64,000 nt of DNA from Nostoc sp. NIES-4103 (GTDB taxonomy: Bacteria; Cyanobacteriota; Cyanobacteriia; Cyanobacteriales; Nostocaceae): contig NZ_AP018288.1 in the NCBI RefSeq assembly GCF_002368335.1, forward strand, positions 7,150,371 to 7,214,370, written 5' to 3'. This document shows positions 45,579 through 54,922 of this stretch, piece after piece. Below the pieces are notes generated by a model, which had not been told where the DNA came from, ran no database searches, and saw nothing but the letters and a program-made list of their open reading frames with translations. Within the stretch, counting starts at the first letter, position 1. Every line of letters starts with the position of its first letter. Position numbers and translations under genes: made by a program.

Positions 45579-46025
45579 TTATTCTTGATGCGGATCTGAT
45601 TGCGGGGGATGCCAACCCGCTTCTACCCAAAAACGACGAGCCACTTGAATCGAAGGCTCATCTCGACGCTCATCGTTGAAATCAAATCTTTCGCTAGTAG
45701 CTCTCCCTGTAGGAGTTATACCTAAAATCTCGATCCCATCTTTTGTCCAGATAAAATGGTCAGACCATTGTTGCTGACGAGGATGAAATAGAGAAACTTG
45801 TTCTTGGGTTTTGGGGTCAGTAGCCGTTGTAAAATTATAGTGGCGCTCATTACAGCGATGACAAGCTAATGCTAAATTATCCAGTTCATCAGAGCCACCC
45901 AAAGACTGCGGCAAAATGTGGTCAATGGTAAAACAGTCTGGGCTTAAGTATTCTGGAGAGTGGCAGTATTCGCAAAGATATTTAGCTCGTTGTCTTACAA
46001 GTTTTCGAGTTTGTTCGCACACCAT
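45579..46025 (-). CDS. HNH endonuclease
   Basis: A 148-aa single-domain nuclease. A zinc-binding CEYC and CHRC pair surrounds the HNH core (FTIDHILPQSLGGSDELDNL, then ALACHRCNERHY). This type is common in cyanobacteria as a two-gene pair with a small upstream protein, which it overlaps by 31 bases. It lies inside the phosphorothioation island, but membership of that system is unproven. Confidence 0.88.
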   Translation of the reverse strand: MVCEQTRKLVRQRAKYLCEYCHSPEYLSPDCFTIDHILPQSLGGSDELDNLALACHRCNERHYNFTTATDPKTQEQVSLFHPRQQQWSDHFIWTKDGIEILGITPTGRATSERFDFNDERRDEPSIQVARRFWVEAGWHPPQSDPHQE

Positions 46026-46264
46026 TTACTTTTCGCTGCTAGTTGAGCGTTAATCAAGGTAAAGATTCGCTCTAATTCAGAAATACCTATATATTCCGCT
46101 TCTTCTTCAGGAGTGAGCGCATCAGCTTTTTTCTTCTCTAACAGTTCTTCAAAGCGAGACTGTAACTCATCGGTAAATTTAAACAGATAAATGTCACCAA
46201 ATTCACTCATCTTGATACCGGAAGATATTAAGGATGAGGGTTGAACCATCAATTGAGTAGTCAT
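45995..46264 (-). CDS. Small helical partner of the HNH nuclease
   Basis: An 89-aa acidic, helical protein (FTDELQSRFEELLEKKKADA, LTPEEEAEYIGISELERIF). It overlaps the HNH gene by 31 bases in another frame, so expression is coupled. Position and size recall an antitoxin or immunity-type partner, but no antitoxin family is recognised. Confidence 0.7.
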   Translation of the reverse strand: MTTQLMVQPSSLISSGIKMSEFGDIYLFKFTDELQSRFEELLEKKKADALTPEEEAEYIGISELERIFTLINAQLAAKSKWCANKLENL

Positions 46265-46332
46265 TGCCTGTTGATAACTTCTTTGATTCTATTGTGCCTC
46301 AATTAATTGACGAATCGCAGTTTATCACTTCG

Positions 46333-48153
46333 TTACTCATTCTCTAAAAACCTTCTGGCGACTCTCCCCCAATCAATACGGGTATCTTGAACGTTATCTT
46401 TAAATTTACCCTCTGGCTGTTCATCCTCATACCTTGCCCATGCCATTAATAGTAATTTTAAGCCATCTAAAGAATTAACTAACCGAGAACGTAAGGTATC
46501 TATATCGGCTTTATCTATATCTTCTTCTAAGATTTCTACTAAGTTTTGATAAGCAGGATGATTAGTATTTAATGTAACTATTATTGCTCCTCCTCTGGGT
46601 TTAACGGAGAAGAAAGCAGGAGTATCAAGAGGTGCTTCGACAAAGGTATATTTTAAACCATCATCTACTGTTGTTGCGGCTAATAATTCGGCTTTATTTT
46701 CTGTAATTCCTTCTTCTTTCAAAGTTTCTTTAATAACTTGTTTGCGTTCTTCTTTTGGTAATTGCTCATCTGCATCACTTTTGCCTTTGTAACCCTGCGA
46801 TTGACGTTCTTGAGTGACAGTAGTTGCTACTTTCTCAGGTTTATAAGGCTCATGGCGTTTTTCGCTAGTACGAGTGCCTTTAGTTTGTGCTTTGAGCCAA
46901 CCTCTAATAATACTCAGTTGACTATTTATTTTATGAGCGATATCTAAAAGAGGGCTTTTTGGATCTCCATCTTCTTTTAGTTCTTCTTTTAATTGAGTTA
47001 TTGTTTTACCTTCCTCTAATAAAGATGGAATGTTGACTCGTAAAAGTTCACTAAAATTACGAGCAGATTGTTTATTATTAGTGACTCCAAAAATATCATC
47101 TAAGGAAGGGGGAAATTCTACTTCTACTCCCCACCAACGTTCTGTGGGATCGTAACCATTAACTACTCCTGTATCTAGTTCTAGTTCTCTACTTGCACGA
47201 ACAATAGAAACTCCTATGTTTTTCTTTGCGTGTTGTCCATGAGGTGTACTTCCTGGATTATTCACTCCTTCTATTAGACGAGCTTCTTCTTTAGCATAGG
47301 AAAAGCGCACTTTGACTTCATGTTCTTGTTCATTAAAGTTAATAGTAAAAGTAGCTTCATAAGATGTATCACCTTGCCAAGGTTGGAACATTGCCTGATT
47401 ATTGAATGGTGAATTGCAAGATGTTTTTTCCATTAGATAACCGGGGTCGTTGGGTAGAGCGTATTTTTCTACAATCAGGTCATATAAAGCATCTAAATCA
47501 AACGCTACCATGCGGATTTTGACTTTACCGCTATTAATAAATTTGCGGTACATTCTGCCAATCACAAATTCAGAATTATCAATAATAGCTTTGCCAGTTC
47601 GCCATATACAACGGTCGATTTTTGACCAAACTACTAATGTGCCACTGTCACCAAAGTTTTGACCTATTTTTGTCCAAGTTAGGGGAATTTGTTTAGGACT
47701 TGGTTCAGGTACTTCGGTCATGTGCCGATTTTTAATTTCATCTAAGTCAAGGTAACTATGCAGTGTATTTTCTATGCCATTTTGCCATGACCATACATCT
47801 ACCCGTTGACATTGAGAAATGGAGGACGAGGGTAAACCCATACCAAAACGTCCGATTCCGGTATGCTTATCTTCATCTAAATATGTACCATTGCCAAATT
47901 GCAGGGCGAGACGTAAAACTTTAGCATCCATACCACAACCATTATCTAACACTGCTATTTGTTCAATACGCGATCGCCTCCTTCCCTCTACTTGTTGTTT
48001 ACGTTCACCACACAGCAGTTCTACTTGCGATGCACCGGCTTGAATGGCATTATCCATTAATTCGGCGATCGCGTAAGCGGCATTTTTATAACCGTTATCG
48101 CGCATGGCTTGGACTGCGAGGTGTGTGGGCACGATATCATGGGCGTTATTCAT
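46333..48153 (-). CDS. GHKL (HSP90-like) ATPase in the defence island
   Basis: About 606 aa from the ATG at 48153, which has a strong GGAGG site and overlaps the helicase stop by four bases (ATGA). The N-terminal Bergerat fold is clear: AYAIAELMDNAIQAGASQVE (N box), VLDNGCGMD (G1), GIGRFGMGLPSSS (G2). The middle and C-terminal parts are unfamiliar, with a Lys/Glu-rich helical linker (~430-490). MORC/Hsp90-type ATPases of this kind act as DNA clamps or nuclease partners in several defence systems. It is tightly coupled to the helicase upstream. Confidence 0.88.
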   Translation of the reverse strand: MNNAHDIVPTHLAVQAMRDNGYKNAAYAIAELMDNAIQAGASQVELLCGERKQQVEGRRRSRIEQIAVLDNGCGMDAKVLRLALQFGNGTYLDEDKHTGIGRFGMGLPSSSISQCQRVDVWSWQNGIENTLHSYLDLDEIKNRHMTEVPEPSPKQIPLTWTKIGQNFGDSGTLVVWSKIDRCIWRTGKAIIDNSEFVIGRMYRKFINSGKVKIRMVAFDLDALYDLIVEKYALPNDPGYLMEKTSCNSPFNNQAMFQPWQGDTSYEATFTINFNEQEHEVKVRFSYAKEEARLIEGVNNPGSTPHGQHAKKNIGVSIVRASRELELDTGVVNGYDPTERWWGVEVEFPPSLDDIFGVTNNKQSARNFSELLRVNIPSLLEEGKTITQLKEELKEDGDPKSPLLDIAHKINSQLSIIRGWLKAQTKGTRTSEKRHEPYKPEKVATTVTQERQSQGYKGKSDADEQLPKEERKQVIKETLKEEGITENKAELLAATTVDDGLKYTFVEAPLDTPAFFSVKPRGGAIIVTLNTNHPAYQNLVEILEEDIDKADIDTLRSRLVNSLDGLKLLLMAWARYEDEQPEGKFKDNVQDTRIDWGRVARRFLENE

Positions 48154-49769
48154 GGGTTTTTCCTCCAAACATCTTCCCAATTGTGAAAAGCTGATGCAAC
48201 TGAATTAAAACCGGGGAGTTGGCTATCTACAACGGTGACAATTTCGGCGGTAGCATTACCCCCAGCTTTGAGTCCGCGGATGGCGCGTCCTACCATTTGG
48301 CTGTAGAGAACAAGGGATTTGGTAGGACGGGCGATAACGGCGGCGCTGGTTTTGGGTGCGTCGAAGCCAGTGGTTAAAACGCCGTAGTTACATAAAATCT
48401 TGGTTTGCGGCTGTTCGTCTTTATAACTTTGAATCAGCTTTTCTCTTTGTGATTTGGGGGTATCGCCTGTAACCGCATCAGCATGAAATCCTCTAAAACG
48501 CAAAATTCCGGCGATGAGTCTGGCGTGTTCGACGGAGGTATTAAAAACGATAATTCTTTGATGATGTTGGGCGAGTGCTTCTAGTTCGAGGATGATGTGG
48601 AGGTTGCGTTGTTCGTCTGCTGCTATGCGATTGAGGATATATTGGGGGATGTCTAATTCTGTATTAATCCGATTCAGGTCTTGGGGAGTTAGTTCAATAC
48701 CGGTTTCATAAAATAAGGAACGATAGTTAACTTTAGCTAGGTACTGTTGATCGACGAGGTAATCAATGGGGTTGTCGTAACCTGGGATTTCTAAAGTAAC
48801 TTTCTGTTGGGCGAAGAATTTTGCTAGTTGTGCATCGGTGTTAATATCAGCCCAAGTCCGTCCGGGTGTAGCGGTTAAACCTAATAAAGCGGTTTTTTCA
48901 TAAGGGACGACTAAAGCATCTAAAACAAGTTTATAGGTTTCGGCAACTGCTTGATGGGCTTCATCGATAATTACCAATGAACAACGCACACCCAGTTGAT
49001 TAATAAAGCGAATACTTTTTTTAGCGGTGTGATAGACTTTGGCTAATCCTGCTACTACTAAGCCGTCTTGGGCTTGTGCTAAGTCTAACTCATGTTTGCC
49101 CCAGAAGCGGTAAGTTGAGATGGGGCGATCGCCTAAAGTGTCCCATGCTTTTTGGAATTCTCTAACCGCTTGTTCACAAAGTTCTTCACTATAGGCTAAC
49201 CAAATTACTAAAGTGGGTTCATTGTTTCTTAGGTGGTCTGCAATGATATTCATTGCAGTACGGGTTTTACCTGCACCAGTGGGAAGATGAAGAAGAACAC
49301 GGCGAGGTTCTTTACTCAGATAGTTTTTTACTTGTCTAACTGCATGGCGTTGGTGTGTAAATAAAGGATATTTGGGAGTATTTTCAATAATTGCATGGGT
49401 TTCAATTGTACTTTGATTTCTGGGTGTTAGAGGTATTTCAAAAAAGTTAAAGAGATATTTTTTACTTTCAGAAATGCCGCTTATCTTAACTTTTTTTAAT
49501 GCTTTATAAGGGTCTTGATTTGCAGGTGCTTCTAATACAATCGCAAGAATTTTTGCTTGCTCTGGTGTGATTAAATCAAATAGTAAATCTCGCTTTCCTT
49601 TGGACAATATTAGTTCTTCTGGGGTATGAAGGGTTATTAGAATTTCTCTGAGTTTATTAGGATTAACTAAATCAGGTTCTAGGAGTTTTAGCAGATGAAA
49701 AGTTGGACTACCCAATAATTGTTGTAGTGTTTCTTCATCCGCTTTTGATAGTAAATCGTTGAAGTTCAA
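48150..49769 (-). CDS. SF2 DEAH-box helicase in the defence island
   Basis: The 539 aa start at a TTG with an ideal AGGAG six bases upstream. After ~125 N-terminal residues of unknown helical domain come the SF2 motifs: HQRHAVRQVK (Q-like), LPTGAGKT (I), VIIDEAHQ (II), LTATPGR (III), IIVFNTSVEHAR (IV), LTTGFDAP (V) and QMVGRAIRG (VI). This is a type I/III restriction-helicase-like core without a nuclease domain. It lies 27 bp after the SspE-like gene and is coupled to the GHKL gene, so the two probably work together. Confidence 0.9.
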   Translation of the reverse strand: MNFNDLLSKADEETLQQLLGSPTFHLLKLLEPDLVNPNKLREILITLHTPEELILSKGKRDLLFDLITPEQAKILAIVLEAPANQDPYKALKKVKISGISESKKYLFNFFEIPLTPRNQSTIETHAIIENTPKYPLFTHQRHAVRQVKNYLSKEPRRVLLHLPTGAGKTRTAMNIIADHLRNNEPTLVIWLAYSEELCEQAVREFQKAWDTLGDRPISTYRFWGKHELDLAQAQDGLVVAGLAKVYHTAKKSIRFINQLGVRCSLVIIDEAHQAVAETYKLVLDALVVPYEKTALLGLTATPGRTWADINTDAQLAKFFAQQKVTLEIPGYDNPIDYLVDQQYLAKVNYRSLFYETGIELTPQDLNRINTELDIPQYILNRIAADEQRNLHIILELEALAQHHQRIIVFNTSVEHARLIAGILRFRGFHADAVTGDTPKSQREKLIQSYKDEQPQTKILCNYGVLTTGFDAPKTSAAVIARPTKSLVLYSQMVGRAIRGLKAGGNATAEIVTVVDSQLPGFNSVASAFHNWEDVWRKNP

Positions 49770-49796
49770 TTAAGACTCCTAGAAGATGCAGTAAAT

Positions 49797-52076
49797 CTAA
49801 GATAACCATTCATACATCCGTTCCCAAAGAATATCGCATATACGCTCTGTTCTTTTCTCCACAAAAGCTTTATCCCATTTACCTGTTGCTCCAATTTTTA
49901 CAATTGGTTTAATATGATGAGCATGAGTCGCTTGAGTTAATAGCCTGATAGTAGAGTCATCTAAGCTGACACCATATTTTGCTGCTTCCTGTCTTAAAAC
50001 AGCTAATTTATCTGGATTTGTTTCAGCTAAATGACGATAATAAATCCATTTTTCAGTCCAGCTTTTATTACCAGCAGAACTATTAATTTTAATTGGTAGT
50101 AAAGTCAAATTCCCAATTTGCTCATAATCATCATTTTCGTATAAAGCTGCGTCCCAAGTAGCATCATTTAGTAAATTTGGCTTCTGAGGTGCTATGTGTT
50201 CAATACTTTTAAAATCGGGAGAAATCCATGTAACAGGATCTAAATAGATTGGATACGAACCGGATGTCCCGACCTTCATTAAACCTATATTGTCTGGATC
50301 TGGAATAGTATCATGTGAGGTGACAAAGAGAACAAATTTAGAAATGGCTTGGACTTTATTGTATCCAAGATAACGGATTGCTTTTCTTTTCCATTCGGTG
50401 TTTATTCCTATTTCTTTTTCTATGAGAACATTTTTGAAATATGCTTTTAATACGTTTACAGAAAGTTCAGAATTTCCCTTTTGCCATGACATCTTCTCCC
50501 GAAGTAACTTTCTATATATTTCATCTAAGCCAGTGTTCGGTAAAGCTGAACGCCAAAGCGTAAAAAAGGCTGCGACTACTTTACATACAACAACAAAATT
50601 AACATCAGCATCATTTTTTTCACGTAAACAAAGGGAATAAAAACGGCTGAGTATAGTATTAGCCATTGTATGTCCTGCATTTTGAAGATAAAGAACACAA
50701 ATAGCAGCTTGCTTTTTATCCTTATCATTTATCTGTTCTGTTCTGGGAATAACAGGGTATTCATTAGGTTTAAATTTAATAACTTTTTCCCAGTATGTAG
50801 CTAGGTTAGCCATTCGATAAATGAATTCTTCTTTATCATGTATGGATTCACATTCATTATATTTTTTTGTTAGCCATTGTCTTTGAGAACTGAACTGTCT
50901 AGATGGATCTTTTCCTCCATCATAAGTTAAGCCGAATAAAGTTAAATAGTTGTTAGTCAGATTATTTTTGCTGGATGCGCTATCTAATGAACTAAATAGT
51001 TTATCTATTTTTTCAAAATGTTTTTCAGAAATTGATCCCTTAAATTCATCGTTATTCGATTTAACACAATTAACAACTAATGGTTTAAAAGTTTCAATTG
51101 CTGTGAGAGGAGTTCCTGTTGCATTGAGAGATTGGAACATATCAAAAGCCCAATCTTCTGATTTCGGTTCTATTAGCGTAAAACAACAACGTTGAAGTAA
51201 GTAATAACTAAATGCAAGTATTTGTATAATAGAGCAAACTATTCCTTCGATTCTAGATATTTTTTCCTGGCGATTTTCAACTATACTAACTAACTCTGGA
51301 CGCTCATAACTCCATAAGTATTGTTGAGGTATTTTTTCTAAAATGCGCCATGCAGGTGGAAAGTATTCATTTTCTGTTTCTTGTTGATGACTTTTTTCTA
51401 CCTTGTTTAACCATGAGCTAATTTGTTTAATATTTTTACCTACTAAAGAATTTTCTGGAATTTTTGGAAATTCTGATTTTTCTTCCGATATTTTACGTAT
51501 GAATGAAGCCAAACAACATGAAACATCAGATCGGTAATGATCATCATTACCATCAAATGTCCATCCATCAATTGAACCACGAATAATAATTGGTTTTTGA
51601 TGTGGCGACCCTCGTTTTAAATCAACAGAAAATATTTCTAGCAAAGTTGATTTATAACGATTGATTGCTTCCTTTAAACCATCATAAATATTATCTAATG
51701 GCAATCTTTTCTCTAAAATATATAATTTTTGATAAAGCAGACAACCAAGTAATGATATCGTTGATATTCTCTGCTGTCCATCAATTACATTGAATATTTT
51801 CTCAGGTAATGCTCGATGATCTTGTGGTTTAATATTGGTTCTTGCATCTTTCTCTAACAAAAGAATGATAGTACCTAAAAAACGAATAGCATTGTTATCT
51901 TGATCAACTAAAGAATCAACTCCACGACAAATATCTTCCATTAATTGGTCTATATTTTCTTTTGTCCAACTATAATCTCTTTGGTATAAAGGTATATAGA
52001 ATCCAACACCTGGTCTTTGAAAAAAATCAGATACAGTTTCACTTGAATTATCAAAAGCCTTAGAAACATCAAACAT
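49797..52076 (-). CDS. sspE: DUF262/DUF1524 effector nuclease, SspE-like
   Basis: The 759 aa include an N-terminal DUF262 ParB-like NTPase domain with FYIPLYQRDYSW (31-37) and the IDGQQRIST motif (about 98-106). A long helical middle follows. A C-terminal DUF1524 HNH-type nuclease has SIEHIAPQ, then IGNLTLLPIKINSSAGN. This is the architecture of SspE, which uses DUF262 to sense phosphorothioate DNA and nicks unmodified phage DNA. It follows the SspD-like gene by 33 bp on the same strand. A GmrSD-type restriction enzyme has the same domains and is the main alternative. Confidence 0.83.
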   Translation of the reverse strand: MFDVSKAFDNSSETVSDFFQRPGVGFYIPLYQRDYSWTKENIDQLMEDICRGVDSLVDQDNNAIRFLGTIILLLEKDARTNIKPQDHRALPEKIFNVIDGQQRISTISLLGCLLYQKLYILEKRLPLDNIYDGLKEAINRYKSTLLEIFSVDLKRGSPHQKPIIIRGSIDGWTFDGNDDHYRSDVSCCLASFIRKISEEKSEFPKIPENSLVGKNIKQISSWLNKVEKSHQQETENEYFPPAWRILEKIPQQYLWSYERPELVSIVENRQEKISRIEGIVCSIIQILAFSYYLLQRCCFTLIEPKSEDWAFDMFQSLNATGTPLTAIETFKPLVVNCVKSNNDEFKGSISEKHFEKIDKLFSSLDSASSKNNLTNNYLTLFGLTYDGGKDPSRQFSSQRQWLTKKYNECESIHDKEEFIYRMANLATYWEKVIKFKPNEYPVIPRTEQINDKDKKQAAICVLYLQNAGHTMANTILSRFYSLCLREKNDADVNFVVVCKVVAAFFTLWRSALPNTGLDEIYRKLLREKMSWQKGNSELSVNVLKAYFKNVLIEKEIGINTEWKRKAIRYLGYNKVQAISKFVLFVTSHDTIPDPDNIGLMKVGTSGSYPIYLDPVTWISPDFKSIEHIAPQKPNLLNDATWDAALYENDDYEQIGNLTLLPIKINSSAGNKSWTEKWIYYRHLAETNPDKLAVLRQEAAKYGVSLDDSTIRLLTQATHAHHIKPIVKIGATGKWDKAFVEKRTERICDILWERMYEWLS

Positions 52077-52109
52077 AAAAGCACCCTATACTAAATTTGC
52101 TCATAGAAG

Positions 52110-52910
52110 TTATAAATGACAAACTAAACAAGGTAACTCATGATCTTGTTGCTCTAAAAACTCTTCCAATACTTCATTTAAAGGACGATTAGGAGAGGCT
52201 TTTCTTTCTTTAGCCATTAACTTCTCATGATGAGCAATAATTTCATCCTTGCGTTCTAAAAGCTGCAATAAACTTTCTCCATCAGTCCATGTATAGGTAC
52301 GTCCATCAGCATGATTAGATTCATACTCAACAGCCTTTTGAAATAAATCAGGATGTTCCTGCGCTAACATTACCCATTCATACTTGCGTTGAAAGAAACA
52401 GAAGAAACACCCTGATCGACTGCGCCAGCGATAATAGTCAGGGAGTCCAATCCCGCTATCTTCTAATAGCCGAATAATATCAGCCTTAACTAAACCCCTT
52501 TCCTTAAACGGAAACACAGGTTTAATATTAGGTTTAGTCGAGATATAACCTTCACGGTTTTCATCAGCACGAATGCCAATGTAACTAACAGCCTGATCAT
52601 CCCCCACAAAATCCTCTAAAGGCTTAATTTTCATCTTGACGGTACACCAACGCATTTGGGGTGAAGGTAATAAACCATCATGAATCGCTAACCAATGATC
52701 AAAGCCTCGTTTGTCACTGAGATAATGAATTTCAATACCCAGACGTGCTTTAATGCGGTCAAGATATTCGTAAGTTTCCGGTAATTCTTTATGGGTATCA
52801 CAAAAAAAGTATTCCATCTCTGGAATTTCCCTATGCAGTAACACAGCTAAAGCCGTGCTATCCTTACCCCCAGAAAGCCCTAATATGTGTCTAACTTTTC
52901 TCTCTGCCAT
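52110..52910 (-). CDS. sspD: PAPS-reductase-like ATP pyrophosphatase, SspD/DndC-like
   Basis: About 266 aa from the ATG at 52910; an upstream TTG at 52961 would add 17 residues. The PP-loop ILGLSGGKDSTALAVLL is near the N-terminus. FFCDTHKELPETYEYLD and the Cys motif SGCFFCFFQRKYEW follow, then a CLVC pair at the very C-terminus. The family activates a substrate by adenylation for sulfur transfer. Beside SspE-, SspC- and SspB-like genes this points to DNA phosphorothioation rather than sulfate assimilation. Confidence 0.87.
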   Translation of the reverse strand: MAERKVRHILGLSGGKDSTALAVLLHREIPEMEYFFCDTHKELPETYEYLDRIKARLGIEIHYLSDKRGFDHWLAIHDGLLPSPQMRWCTVKMKIKPLEDFVGDDQAVSYIGIRADENREGYISTKPNIKPVFPFKERGLVKADIIRLLEDSGIGLPDYYRWRSRSGCFFCFFQRKYEWVMLAQEHPDLFQKAVEYESNHADGRTYTWTDGESLLQLLERKDEIIAHHEKLMAKERKASPNRPLNEVLEEFLEQQDHELPCLVCHL

Positions 52911-53379
52911 GCTTTTTAGCGCTTTTTGGCAAGTATATAAACAGTTATAATATGCTAGCAAATATATAAAGAATATGTGTAGTCTTTTTAAAGAAAAGTT
53001 AAAATAAATTCGTAAAATTACTTATATTACTATGCTTTTATAAGCTAGGCAATTACACTTTTATACTTCAATACGTATAAGTTCCAGCCAAAATCTTAAA
53101 TTGTGTAGAACGAAAGGCAACATTTTCGAGACTCAAAGCTTAAAAAATACATTATCTGGCTGGAAAGCCCCAAGGTTAACGTGAGTTCGACAAGTGCTGT
53201 TTTAATTTCTCCCCCGGCCCCTCTCCTACCTTGAGAGGGGAGTCGAACCCTTATCTTTTCGTTTCTCCTCCCTCGCCTTTTAGGAGAGGGAGGTCGGGAG
53301 GGAGAGGTCATCGAACTCACGTAAGGTTAGAACAGAACTATCTATAACAGTGACGCTACATACATATGTACTAAAAACA
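52911..53379. other. Spacer holding a family A MITE
   Basis: AT-rich sequence upstream of the sspD homologue, with the MITE at 53179-53322. The promoter of the sspD-sspE-helicase run probably lies here, since the operon is interrupted upstream. Confidence 0.5.
53179..53322. repeat. MITE, family A, 144 bp, inside the defence island, with 7-bp target duplication
   Basis: Nearly identical to 3659-3802. The ends are ACGTGAGTTCGA and TCGAACTCACGT. AAGGTTA flanks both sides exactly (53172-53178 and 53323-53329). A 74-codon frame on the minus strand is only repeat sequence. Confidence 0.88.
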
Positions 53380-53607
53380 TTACTTGTCTTTTAACTTACG
53401 CTTCATCTCTAGGTATTGCTGAAACTTAGCATCGGATATGCACTGGTCAACAAACTTCTCCAGTTCATCCTTCATTGTACTGTCAATAAATTGACAATAC
53501 TCCTTAAACAGCTCCCTCTTACCCTCTGGAAGATAGAAACCAAAATACTCTTGTCCTTGACGCTTCTCTGGCACAAACAACTCTTGCATATCATCAAGAC
53601 TGATCAT
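53380..53607 (-). CDS. Small hypothetical protein inside the defence island
   Basis: A 75-aa charged helical protein (MISLDDMQELFVPEKRQGQE, LEKFVDQCISDAKFQQYLEM). Divergent from the next gene with a 105-bp gap. Unrecognised. Confidence 0.55.
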   Translation of the reverse strand: MISLDDMQELFVPEKRQGQEYFGFYLPEGKRELFKEYCQFIDSTMKDELEKFVDQCISDAKFQQYLEMKRKLKDK

Positions 53608-53712
53608 AAATCGTTAAGTTTCAATATACCCTTTATACAGCATATACGGTTTGTACTGTACAATAGGCAAGAAAGAGATCAATCTCACTTTGCTACATTA
53701 AACAGGTGCGTT

Positions 53713-53934
53713 ATGGCAGAAGAATTTATCAAATTAGAAGACGACAACAGCAATCAAGTCCAGGTAAGCAGAGAAAAGATCAAACACATATTAGTCGGTA
53801 GTCCTAATATAGTGAAGAAGACTATTCATCGGTTGCATACTACAGGTTATGCAGAAGTAGGTGCTTGGTCAAAACCAGTTATAGCTGGTAGTTTAGGTGA
53901 ATCAGGCGATGTCGTGAGTGTATTAATTAGATAG
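53713..53934 (+). CDS. Small hypothetical protein, plus strand
   Basis: The 73 aa begin MAEEFIKLEDDNSNQVQVSR; a longer frame upstream is not credible. Compact, with a short helix-turn-helix-like centre (KIKHILVGSPNIVKKTIHRL). Unrecognised. It is one of three genes that separate the sspC and sspD homologues. Confidence 0.6.
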   Translation: MAEEFIKLEDDNSNQVQVSREKIKHILVGSPNIVKKTIHRLHTTGYAEVGAWSKPVIAGSLGESGDVVSVLIR

Positions 53935-53957
53935 CAACTCTAGGAGAAGGTATAGGG

Positions 53958-54007
53958 AGTTGGCGCGATCGCACAAGAGGGGCTGTCATGGCGCGATCGC
54001 ACCAACT
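53958..54007. repeat. Inverted repeat built from two HIP1 sites
   Basis: AGTTGGCGCGATCGC and GCGATCGCACCAACT are inverse 15-mers with one mismatch, separated by 20 bases. Each arm contains a complete GCGATCGC. It lies between the small gene and the Rpn-like gene. Confidence 0.65.
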
Positions 54008-54043
54008 CTTGATGATTTAAATAACTAGAGGAAACCTAATTGA

Positions 54044-54922
54044 ATGACGCGCTTCATACATGACAAATTCGCCAAAGACTATCTTGAAGAACTACTAAAA
54101 GATTACGGAGAAGTTAAAGCATCAGAAAAAGTCTCAGGAGAGATTAGAGAAATAGATGTTTTATTCACTCCTTTTAAACAGCAAAATTCTAATTTACAAA
54201 TCTTGGGTTTGCTAGGAAGATTCGCTGAAAATCCTGCAATTATAGAACCCTTCCGTAATCCAGCTTCTACCGATGAAATATGCGACTGTATTCTCAAATT
54301 ATTAGAAGTCAAAGCTTCACTGCGACGAGAAACTAAAGCCAATAAAACCAAACTTCAGGACTCAGAAATTCCCCAATTGTGGGTTTTGACACCAACGGTA
54401 TCTGAAACTAGATTGTCTAGCTTTGGAACTGTACAAAAAGCAGATTGGTTATCAGGAGTACATTTTCTACCAGAAGCCTTGAGGACAGCAATTGTAGCAA
54501 TACATCAACTACCGCAAACCCCGGAAACTCTATGGTTAAGGCTTTTAGGTAGAGGGAATGTGCAGTCACAAGCAATTATTGAGTTGCAAGCGTTACCATT
54601 AAATCATCCATACCTTAAAGCAACACTAGAATTAGTTTACAACTTGCGCGAAAACTTGAGAGTAAATCAACAATTAGAAGCAGATGATAGGGAGTTAATT
54701 ATGCGACTAGAACCACTTTATCAAAGAGATAGAGAACAAGCTATACAGTCAGGAGAACAACGCCTAGTTATACGTCAACTCAATCGCCGTATTGGTGAAA
54801 TTAACGAATCATTAATCGAGCGAATTAAAGGATTATCGATTGAACAATTAGAGAATCTAGGAGAAGCGTTACTAGACTTTTCTAATATTGCTGACTTAGA
54901 AACTTGGCTAAATCAGCAATAA
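54044..54922 (+). CDS. Rpn/DUF4351-type PD-(D/E)XK family protein
   Basis: A 292-aa protein in the style of cyanobacterial Rpn-family (recombination-promoting nuclease) proteins: FIHDKFAKDYLEELLKDYGE at the start, IREIDVLFTP with a candidate catalytic Asp, and a C-terminal DUF4351-like helical pair (IGEINESLIERIKGLSIEQL, LGEALLDFSNIADLETWL). Plus strand, against the island genes, and followed by its own terminator. This suggests independent arrival. Confidence 0.82.
   Translation: MTRFIHDKFAKDYLEELLKDYGEVKASEKVSGEIREIDVLFTPFKQQNSNLQILGLLGRFAENPAIIEPFRNPASTDEICDCILKLLEVKASLRRETKANKTKLQDSEIPQLWVLTPTVSETRLSSFGTVQKADWLSGVHFLPEALRTAIVAIHQLPQTPETLWLRLLGRGNVQSQAIIELQALPLNHPYLKATLELVYNLRENLRVNQQLEADDRELIMRLEPLYQRDREQAIQSGEQRLVIRQLNRRIGEINESLIERIKGLSIEQLENLGEALLDFSNIADLETWLNQQ

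Noticed and set aside
49797..52076. Reading the DUF262/DUF1524 gene as a stand-alone GmrSD type IV restriction enzyme
   Set aside because: Possible by domains alone, but it follows the SspD-like gene by 33 bp in the same operon, so the SspE reading is better supported.
53416..53712. N-terminal extension of the small gene at 53713
   Set aside because: The extension is antisense to the 75-aa gene and has no homologous pattern; the ATG at 53713 starts a compact, plausible protein.
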